64,000 bases of DNA from Theristus sp. LFF4_11 (lineage: Eukaryota; Nematoda; Chromadorea; Monhysterida; Xyalidae), in NCBI GenBank assembly GCA_030248135.1, contig JASANC010003237.1:124001-188000 (forward strand), in the 5' to 3' direction. Shown piece by piece: positions 51,270 through 61,036 of the stretch. The notes under the pieces were generated by a model. That model did not search any database. It saw only the letters and a list, made by a program, of their open reading frames with translations, and was not told the origin of the DNA. A program made the position numbers and the translations under genes. Within the stretch, counting starts at the first letter, position 1. Each line of letters begins with the position of its first letter.

Positions 51270-54200
51270 TCAATCAGAGAATCCGAAGATGAAGAACCAC
51301 ATTTGATGTGCAAGCGCCTCTCAGTCCCGACTGACTCCCGTGTGGCGAAACTTTCCAAGTTTTGTTTGGTGACCTCATTTACCCTTTTTCCAAACCGTTA
51401 TCATGCCTGTTCTTGTGTTTTGACCCTCACGACCCCCAGAGCAACTGAATGAACGCTTACCGGCTTCCAATTCGACCCATTATAATGACGATGGCGATTA
51501 CTACGCCACGACACGACACGAAACAGCAACCAAACAAAGTAGCGCTTGCAGACAATACAGATCGGACGCTGAGAATTCACAATGTGAGACGAAATGTCAC
51601 ATTAGCTGGAATGGAAATATTGCCCTGCCCTGCGGCTGCGACGCTCAAAAACTTTATCCCCCCGAACTACGGTTCGAAAAAAATAAAAATCTCGATTTAA
51701 AAAAAAAAATTTATTAAAAAATCCAAAATGCCGAAGAAAAATCTGATGGTCGACAAAAAATAGGTGCATTCGAACCGCGCTAACGCGCTGAGTTCGAATA
51801 TTGCGCTTTCAAAACCAAATAAGGCTGTTTTGGCTTTTAAAATTGACAAAAACTTTCATGAAAATTAACCTCCGACGTCAATTTGGACCTACCTACATGT
51901 GTCATCATGTGGATCCATATTTTGGATTCCAAACAGTACCGTGGGCCCAAAAAATTTTTCGAGGGGGGTATGGTACCGTGGGGGGGGGGGTGCCGACCAA
52001 AAAGTGAGGGGGTCCAACCTATGGTATTGGTAACGTGGGTGGGACCCCCCCATGGGTCGGCCCCCCAGGAAGCTTTTGAGCGTCCCAAAGCTTGGCTTAC
52101 CATTTCCGATGCAGATAAGTGACGATTCGCCTCGCAGAACGTCCGATTGTGCTCGCTGCTCCGTTTGCAATGCAAGCGCTGCGCTACATTGCCTGGTAGC
52201 TGCTTCGTGTCGTGTCGTGTCGTCGCGACATCATCAGAAGAATTGATCGACATTCAAGGCCGTATGTTTGTCTTCACTTTAGCATTAGCTTAGCTGGGAA
52301 CAATTAGTGACGTTTTGGAGGTCAAAACACAAGAAGAGGCATGGTGACGGTTTGGAAAAGGGGTAATTGAGGTCACCCAAACAAAATCTGGAAAGTTCCG
52401 CCATACGGGAGTCATTCGGGAGGCGATTGCACATCAAATCTTATTCAAATGTGGTTCTTCGAACTCCCTGGTTGATTTAGCACAACTTTGATTTTTAAAA
52501 TTAAAAAAAAAATTCATTTTTTTTGTTTAACAACCCTAGTTTGGATCCACATGCTGCAAAAGGTAGGTCCAAATTGACGTCGGAGTCGGAGGCTAATTTT
52601 CTTTCACAAAAGTTTTTGTCAATTTTAAGGGTCAAATAAAAACAGCTTCATTTCATTCTTAAAGGGCCATTATTCGAACTCAGCGCGTCAGCGCGGTTCA
52701 TAGTTGTTCCAGAGCTGGGGGGTTGGGGGCAGTACCGTGGGCCCAAAAAAAATTTCGAGGGGGGGGGTATGGTACCGTGGGGGGGGGGGGTGCCGACCAA
52801 AATGTGATGGGGGGGGGGGGGCCAACCAATGGTAACGTGGGACCCCCCCCCCAGGGGGGTCCCATGGGGGGTGCATTTTTTCAAAATTTTCTGTGGGGGG
52901 GGTCCACCCCCCCCCCACCCCCATGATATTTTTTCGCTTAAATTTTGAAGGAAAAACGCTAAATTTTGCTGCAAAATCGTTGAAATTACAATGAAGATGG
53001 TCAAGTTATCATATATTCAGCTTATATTATGGACTTTATAGACAAAAAATCATGATTTTCGAAAAAAATTTTAGGGTGTGCAGACAATTTGGGGGGGGGG
53101 GGGGTGTCCGCCCGACACAATTTCATGGGGGGGGGTGGGGGGTGGCTGCCAAATTTTCGAGGGGGGGGGGGGGGTACGATGGGGGGGGGGGGGTGCCCGG
53201 TTTTAGGGGGGGGGGGTGGACCCGACGGTCTCGGGTGCTCTGGGGGGGGGGGTGTACCCCCCCCACCCCCCCCCCCCCACGGTACTGGTGGGGGGGGGGC
53301 GGAGCAAATTTTCCAGATAGATAGATAGCTGAAAAATTTTGGGTGGGGGGGGGGTAGAGATGGTACCGTAATGCATCATTATTAAAACAGGTGCATGTGC
53401 AGTAGCGGTGCCCCTGCCCTTTAACACAGGAAAGAAAAAAATGCAAAAACTAAATTGATCATTTTCACCTTATCAAAAAGGCTTGGCTTAGGATTAGGAT
53501 TAGGTTTAGGATTAGGAACCTACAACGACTCATTGCAAGCAACCTCTGATCAGAAATAAAAAAAATCACTTTTAAGTATGTATACAAATCGAGATGTAAG
53601 GGTCAAAAAAAATTTTTTTTTAATTTTTTTAAAGTAAAAAAAAGAACATTTTTTATTTTATTTTTTTTATTAAAAATTTTTGAAATTTTTTCTTTAATGT
53701 GCCCTGAAAATGCCGTTTTTGGCATAATTTTTCGAAAGTTCAACAAAAATTTTCTTTGACTTTACCTTGTCACTTAGTCTTCAACGCTGCAGGTGGTATT
53801 CTGGATTGATTTATCGACTGTTTTCAGCCTTGGTGAGTGATGATCGACTCGCGCATTGAAGTACTTGAGCGTCGCAAAGGCTAGTTCAACAAATTCCGAT
53901 GTCGCTAAGGTGAGATAGAAGCAGAGAACTCACATTTACGCATCGTTTTTCAGGATCTCGAAAGGTCGAAATTGCACTGTCTGCCACTGCAAGCGTAACT
54001 TCGTTGGTTGCTCGTTGCTGTTTCGCCTCGTGTCGTCAGCATGATCACACCGGTTTGTTGTTGAACTTGTTTCCGTGTTATTTGAGGTGAATTGAGAGGC
54101 AAAACACGAGACGTGATGTCGTCGGTGGGAAAATGGGGTCGCCGAAACCAAGTCTGAAATTTTCACCCTCCTCCCATATGAGTGGGGGTCATATGGTAAG

Positions 54201-54382
54201 TCGGTGGCTCCTCAGATGGTGATATTCGGACTCCCTGAAAAATTCTGAACAACTTTCATTTAAAAAAAATTTAAAATTTTTTTTTTTTAAATAGAAAAAA
54301 TTTTTTCTTGACATCTCTAGGGGGGCGCGGGGGGGCCATCATGTGACTTTGGGGGGGGGGCGGTCAAAATTTCGACATTAGA
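51270..54382. repeat. Repeat island, left half: G-run modules and inverted R modules
   Basis: It contains R1 (about 51270-51655), the same sequence inverted (R2, about 52076-52490) and a diverged inverted copy (R3, about 53855-54245). Between them lie G-run blocks (51950-52070, 52720-52930, 53085-53360) with runs of eight or more G. A block at about 52920-53080 reappears inverted at about 59345-59520 and again at 59755-59915. A telomere-like ttaggattagg tract is at 53487-53520. Repeated gtaccgtggg words mark the G blocks. No coding domain was recognised. Confidence 0.75.
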
Positions 54383-56966
54383 TACAGTCGAACTCACTAA
54401 AATGTGGAATCAGCTGATTGGTCGGCAGAGGAGAGGCTGCTCACACTCCGCACCCTTCTTTTTTCGTGGATCTGGATTCTATTGAAACGTGTTTCTTTTG
54501 AATGAGTGTGAATTTCCAGCACCCTTTTCATGCTAAAAATAAACTCAAAGGGTTGGAGAACGGCGAAATTTAGATTTTTTTTATTTAACAGCTCAAAATG
54601 CATTTTTTTATTGACGACGACGACGACGTCGTCGCTTAATTTTTGCGTTTGAACTAAAAGACAAAAGCCTGAAAGGAGTGCGCTGTGCATGGTTTGCTGC
54701 GTGCACCAAGTAAATGAACACATGTAATGTCCTACTTTAGCCTTCGTGTCTGCACTCTCACACAAAGCCGGGTTTACGGTGAGCTGCTTGTGACAGAGCG
54801 CCTGACTTCCAATGCTCATCTACTTTTTTCCTAGATGCTCAACACTTTTCTTATATCTTTGTTCAACTATTTTTCTTTCATTCGTTCTTGTAGATTATAA
54901 AAGTGGTGTGTTTTATGAGTTCAGCATGTGCCGTTCGTGCCATTTTGTCCTTATTTTCTATCGTCTTTCGTCGTCGTTTTAATTGAGTAAAAGTAAAGTA
55001 AAGTAATAAAAAACCCAACGTCGTCCACCGGTCATCACACACAGCAGCTCGGATCGGTTGGCAGTCCAGTGAGCCATTCACACACACCAAAGCAGAACAC
55101 TTCAGTGGAGGTCCCGCCGAGACAATGCTGGGTGGCGACGTCGCGTGCACCGAGACCATGGAGGGTCAGTGCAGAAAGGCCATGGAGGGTCAGCATCGAC
55201 GAGAGGCGGTGGCGTGCTGCGCGTCTTCGCGTGTCGTCGAGTATCGCCGAGGCAGATCAGCGGAGTGGCGGGCGCACCAGTGGCTGGCAGAACGTCGCAT
55301 AGAACGGAGGCACGGTGGCTGGAGTTGTGGCGGCATGCGAGCTGAGACGGCGTCGATCTATGGCACGGCCGGGTTTCGCCGAGGGCAGCTTTCGAGAAAG
55401 CCAAAACGCCGCAGCGGAGATTGGTTGGTCGGAGTTTTTTCGGTCTCCGTGACTCAAACCGATTCGGAGTTTTTTCGGTCTCCGAGACTCAAACCGAACG
55501 GAGGACGGCCTCCGTGATCAAAAACGTGATTGGCTGTGGTGGTGTTGCTGAAGAAGGCTGCGAGGAGAAGTTTGGTTGTGGCGCAGTGAAGCGCAGTGGA
55601 AGTTTTTATTGTTAGCCACGGTTCTTTGATTTTATAAAGTCTCCAGTAAACTGCGACGTAGAGTGCAGGTTGCGCCAGTCTTCTGCTGATTTGTAATAGA
55701 TTTGTTTGATTTTTTTGTTTTGTTTTACCCCCCGTTTTCAGTGTGGGGAGAGGGTGAACTGTTTTAATGTTTTTTCTTCTATTTTAGTTTTGGCGGTTTT
55801 TCTTTGGGGTTTTTCGACGCATTTCGACTGCCGTGCGTGATCACAGTTTTAACAATCGTGATTTTCAATTTTGCAGTTCAGGTTTTAGAATTTCATAGTT
55901 GTTGATCTTTGCTTTTTCTTTTTTTTTGGTTCTAGCTTTTGAAGTTTTTAGAATTTTCTCGGAGTCCAAGTGATTCAATTTCAGTTTATTCGTTTGAGTT
56001 GGAGCAATTAGGAGTTTTGAAATGAGTGGAAGCAGGTGCCCAGGTCAGGCAGTGCACCAGACACTCGGCTGCGTAGGGAGAGTGACGTCGCGAGGGCGCT
56101 CCGTATGGGGGAGTAGGGTACTGTAATGTCCTACTTTAGCCTTCGTGTCTGCACTCTCACACAAAGCCGGGTTTACGGTGAGCTGCTTGTGACAGAGCGC
56201 CTGACTTCCAATGCTCATCTACTTTTTTCCTAGATGCTCAACACTTTTCTTATATCTTTGTTCAACTATTTTTCTTTCATTCGTTCTTGTAGATTATAAA
56301 AGTGGTGTGTTTTATGAGTTCAGCATGTGCCGTTCGTGCCATTTTGTCCTTATTTTCTATCGTCTTTCGTCGTCGTTTTAATTGAGTAAAAGTAAAGTAA
56401 AGTAATAAAAAACCCAACGTCGTCCACCGGTCATCACACACAGCAGCTCGGATCGGTTGGCAGTCCAGTGAGCCATTCACACACACCAAAGCAGAACACT
56501 TCACACAGCAGCTTACCAAAAACAACTTGAAAACGGTGAAAATGAAAGATGAAAGCAAAGTCGTCGTCGTGTCGTCGCCGCGAAGTCGGAACGCATTTTT
56601 TAATTGCGGACGCATGTCGATCGGTCAGCTAGGAATGAAACCCCCTTCAGCTGGCTAAACAGCGCACTCCTTACTGGCTTTTGTCTTTCAGTTCACACGC
56701 AAAAATTAAGCGACGTCGTCGTCGTCGTCGTCGTCAATAAAAAAGATGCATTTTGAGCTGTTGAATAAAAAAAATCTGAATTTCGCAGTTCTCCAACCCT
56801 TTGAGTTTATTTTTAGCATGAAAAGGGTGCTGGAAATTCACACTCATTCAAAAGAAACACGTTTCAATAGAATCCAGATCCACGAAAAAAGAAAGGTGCG
56901 GAGTGTGAGCAGCCTCTCCTCCGCCGACCAATCAGCTGATTCCACATTTTAGTGAGTTCGACTGTA
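54383..56966. mobile_element. pogo/Tc1-mariner-like inverted-repeat element split by an LTR retrotransposon
   Basis: The ends at 54385 and 56964 are perfect inverted repeats beginning cagtcgaactcactaaaatg, flanked by TA (54383-54384 and 56965-56966). The terminal repeats extend for about 300 bp per arm, including a (gac/gtc)n tract at about 54615 and 56710. The centre is interrupted by the LTR element 54723-56503. Without it the element would be about 795 bp and nearly palindromic. There is no transposase. Confidence 0.82.
54719..56507 (+). mobile_element. Non-autonomous LTR retrotransposon, second copy
   Basis: LTRs 54723-55104 and 56122-56503 (382 bp each, read as identical) start TG and end CA. 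They are flanked by the 4-bp duplication caca (54719-54722 and 56504-56507). The interior of about 1.0 kb matches 19354-20409 of the first element: same primer-site position, same purine tract before the 3' LTR, no protein domains. It is a simple, recent copy without the extra internal LTR. Confidence 0.88.
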
Positions 56967-59900
56967 GATAGATAGATAAAACGCTAAAAAGCTATAAAAA
57001 CAGCAAAATAATGCTTAAAATATGTATAAACGCGTATTTTACCTAAAATTAGCAAAATTTTAACGAATTTCGAGCAAAACTGGTCAATTTTGGTCAAAAA
57101 TTGACCCATTTTATATTTTCGAAGACAAAAATTTTCAGATAGATAGCTGGCTGAGAAATTTTTTTAGATAGATAATAGCTGACTAGCTGAGCCGAAAAAA
57201 CCTCTCTGATAGAGATAGATCCAAAAATTTTTTTTGGGGGGGCCGGGCATAGTTGTTCTAGGGGGGGGGCCTGGGGGGGGGGGCCGGCCGGCCTAGGGTT
57301 GTTAAAAAAAACAAAAATCGTCATTTTTGTTTTAAAAAAAAAAAATTTTTTTTTTAAAATTTCAAAAATCAAAGTTGTGCTGAATCAATCAGGGAGTCCG
57401 AAGAACCACATATGATATGCAAGCGCCTCCCGAATGACACCCGTATGGCGGAACTTTGCAGATTTTGTTTTGGTGACCTCAATTACCCCTTTTCCAAACC
57501 GTCACCATGCCTCTTCTTGTGTTTTGACCTCCAAAACGTCACTAATTGTCCCCAGCTAAGCTAATGCTAAAGTGAAGACAAACATACCGCCTTGAAATTC
57601 GATCAATTCTTCTGATGGTGTCGCGACGACACGACACGAAGCAGCAACCAGACAACGTAGCGCTTGCAAACGGTGCAGCGAGCACAATCGGACGCTCTGC
57701 GAGGCTAATCGTCACCTTATCTGCATCGGAAATGGTAAGCTAAGCTTTGGGACGCTCAAAAACTTCATCGCAGATGTTGTCGAAGCCTAAAATCAGTCGG
57801 TAAAACGGCCCAAAATCGACTGCTAAAGGTTTTACGAGGTATAATCAAAGAAAATTTTTGTTGAACTTTCGAAAAATTGTGCCAAAATTGAGGTTTTCAG
57901 AGCATATTAGAGGAAAATTTTTCGAATTTTTTTTTTTAAAAAAATCGGCATTTTTGTTTTTTTTAATCACTTTTTAAAAAAAAAAAATTTTTCATTTTTG
58001 TTTAACAACCCTAGGCCGGCCCCCTCCCCAAAAAAATTTCGAATCTATCTCTATCAGACAGGTTTTTTCGGCTCAGCTATTATCTATCTAAAAAAATTTC
58101 TCAGTCAGCTATCTATCTGAAAATTTTTGTCTTCGCAGACATAAAATGAGTCAATTTTTGACCAAAAATGACCATTTTTGCTCGTAATTCTTGAAAATTT
58201 CGTTAATTTTAGGTAAAATACGCGTTTATACTTGATTTTTAGTGTATTTTTAGCATTATTTTGCTGTTTTTATAGCTTTTTAGCGTTTTGGCTATCTATC
58301 TATCAAATTTCAAAATTTTGACCGCCCCCTCCCCCCAAAGTCACATGCCCCCCCGCGGCCCCCCCAATCGACGAATGCACCTATTTTTGTCGACCATCGG
58401 ATTTTCCTCCTGGCGCTTCTTTTTTAAAACGCACGCGCACGCGGCATCGGCATGCTCATGCTCATGATCCACTAGCGCGCGTGCACACGCTCCGGCCTCA
58501 ACAAGAACTTGTTCAAAACGCAATTGTTCAGACATCTTCCTTCTTGAAAAGGCTTGGCTTAGGTTAGGATTCGGTTAGGATCATGTTAGGCTTAGAATTA
58601 GGCTTTAGGATTAGAATTTAGAACTAGGTCTGTTTTAGCAATGTCCGACAACGAGTGTGTCGGTTTTTAGAAAAGAAGGGCAACCGATTTTCCTCCGGCA
58701 TTTTGAAAAAAATTTTTTTTAATTAATTTAAAAAATTTTTAAATTTTTTTCTTATTTTAAAGATAGGGATTTTTATTTTTTTCGAACCCACTGCTGACGA
58801 TTTCACAGGGTAATGTCAAAGAAAACTTTTGTTGAACTTTCCAAAAATTGCGCAAAAATGATGTTTTCAGAGCATATTAGACAGTACCGAAGACGAGGGG
58901 GGTGGGGGGGTGGTACACCCCCCAGAGCACCCGACACCTCCGCGTGGGGGGGGTCACGCGACACCCACCCCCAAAACCTGACACTGGACCATCCACACCC
59001 CCCCTCGAAATTTGCTAGACACCCCACCCACCCCACCCCCCCTACATGGACCTAAGTAACAGTGACCAGTACCGTGGGCGGGAGGGGGTGGGGGGAGGTA
59101 CACCCCCCAGAGCACCCGAGACCTCCGCGTGGGGGGGTGGGGGAAGTCACGCGACCAGTACCGTGGGCGGGGGGTGGGGGGTACACCCCCCAGAGCACCA
59201 GAGACCGTCGGGTGGGGGAGTGGGGGGGCACCGTGCCACCCCCCCCTAAAACCAGACACCCCCCATCGGACCCCCCCCTCGAAAATTTGGCCGACACCCC
59301 CCACACCCCCCATGAAATTTTGTCTGGCGGAGACCCCCCCCCCCAAAAAAATTTTCTGCACACCCTAAAATTTTTTTCGAAAATCATGATTTTTTGTTTA
59401 TAAAGTCCATAATATAAGCTGAATATATGATACTTGACCATCTTCATTGTAATTTCAAAGATTTTGCAGCAAAATTTAGCGTTTTTCCTTCAAAATTTAA
59501 GCGAAAAAATATCATGGGAGGGGTGGGGGGTGGACCCACCCACAGAAAATTTTGAAAAAATGAACCCCCCCCCCATGGGACCCCCATGGGGGGTCCCACG
59601 TTACCATAGTTTGGCCCCCCCCTCACTTTTTGGTCGGCACCCCCCCCCCCCCCCCCACGGCACCATACCCCCCCCTTCGAAATTTTTTTGGGCCCACGGT
59701 ACTGACAGTGACACCCCCAAAAATTTACTCGGACCACCCAAAAATCATAAACTTTTGCTCAAAAATCATGATTTTTTTGTCTCTAAAGTCCATGATATAA
59801 GCTGAATATATGATAACTTGATATTCTGCATTGTAATTTCAAAGATTTTGCAGTAAAATTTAGCGTTTTTTCTTCAAAATTTAACCGAAAAAATATCATG

Positions 59901-60420
59901 GGTGGGGTGGGGGGTGTGCTTGTGCACCCCCCAGAAATTTTTCTACAATAGTGCACCCCCCATGGCCCACGCCTGGGGGGTGTCACTGTACCATGACTGA
60001 CACCCCCCCCCACTAAAAAATTTTTGGCACCCCCCCCCCACGTGACGACACCCCCCCCTCGAAAATTTGCTTTCGCCTTCGGTACTGAAATTAGAGAAAA
60101 AAATTTCTAATTTTTCTTTTTAAAAAATCGGCATTTTTGTTTTTTTATTATTTTTTTTTAATTTTGATTTTTGTTTAATAACCCGCACCTTTTTTGCGCT
60201 CGTTGTAGAGTTCGAAGAAAAATGAAAAGCCCATTTTTTTAATATTTTTTAAATTTTTACTTAATCAAAATTTTTGTTTTAAAATGCCGGAGGAAAATCT
60301 GGATGGTCGACAGGCACGTTTTATGATATTCCGCTCCAGTTAACTCACGCTTTTGTTGAGGGTGGAGTCACTGGAGTGTGTGCAGGCGCGCCAGTGGATC
60401 ATGAGCAATGAACAATGCCG
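56967..60420. repeat. Repeat island, right half: C/G-run modules, mostly inverted relative to the left half
   Basis: It holds a forward R copy (R4, about 57375-57775), short agatagatag tracts, a segment at 57000-57120 repeated inverted at 58140-58300, and two copies of a module with ttgttgaactttc (57840 and 58805; inverted at 53740). C/G-run blocks at 58890-59340, 59540-59700 and 59930-60070 are largely complementary to the left half. The duplicated block is at 59345-59520 and 59755-59915, and the shared 35.5-kb repeat is at 58400-58560. Pieces of the same repeat recur at 60330-60420. Confidence 0.72.
58545..58625. repeat. Degenerate telomere-like TTAGG/TTAGGC tract
   Basis: Words ttaggttaggattcgg, ttaggcttagaattaggctt and ttaggattag follow each other. 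It is inverted relative to 35482-35560 and parallel to 53487-53520. Confidence 0.6.
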
Positions 60421-60477
60421 ATGCGGGGCGGGTGCATATCATAATGAAGGGTTGCGCCCCAGCAGGTTAAATGGTCC

Positions 60478-60625
60478 TTAAGGCTTCGCAAGCCTTTCTG
60501 CAAGGACTCGAACTGCCGATGTGCCGATGTGCCGAGTCCTATTACGGGCTGACATTATAACGGACTGATGCACGGGCAACCATATTATCGCGCTGCGCCA
60601 CACGCAACTTCTTTGCTCTATCTTT
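60478..60625 (-). repeat. tRNA-derived SINE candidate
   Basis: On the minus strand an A-box-like tggcgcagcgcg (60600-60589) is followed by a perfect B-box core gttcgagtcc (60513-60504), then a hairpin aaggcttgcgaagcctt. The spacing and the cggcacat duplication before the B box rule out a normal tRNA gene. A tRNA-derived SINE or tRNA relic is likelier. Confidence 0.4.
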
Positions 60626-61036
60626 CGGCCTATGTCTGTGTGAAACCTGTGTAAAATTGAAATTGATGTTTTGTTGGTCATGAAGAGTTTGTGAATAGAC
60701 GTTAAAAAACACACGTCCGAAACTGCGGAATGAAGGCCGGAACTTCATGTGCACCAAGAACCTCAAAACAAAGCACACTGTTTGCAACAAATTTAAATCT
60801 TGCGAGCTAAATTCTGAACGTTTAGCAACTGGATCGAAACTAATGAACAATCGATAAAAACAGCGCATTCAACCTTTTAGTATTCACCTTGTTTTCTGGC
60901 TGCATAAGCACAGACGTTTGAAACAAAACAGCCCACTGACAGATTTTTCCACACTGTTCAATGCTCTTTGTCATCAGGTGTCATGTGTTCTATTTAGTTA
61001 TTTTGGAATGCTGAATTTTAATTTTGTTCCAATGTC
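60626..61036. other. Upstream region of the lectin/EGF receptor gene
   Basis: AT-rich, no exon seen. It should contain the promoter of the gene that starts at 61037. Confidence 0.4.

Noticed and set aside
52648..53446. Pro- or Gly-rich frames in the G-run blocks
   Set aside because: Produced by homopolymer runs; the frames do not persist between homologous blocks.
60478..60625. Functional tRNA gene
   Set aside because: A- and B-box words exist but spacing is too long and no cloverleaf with a 7-bp acceptor stem can be drawn.
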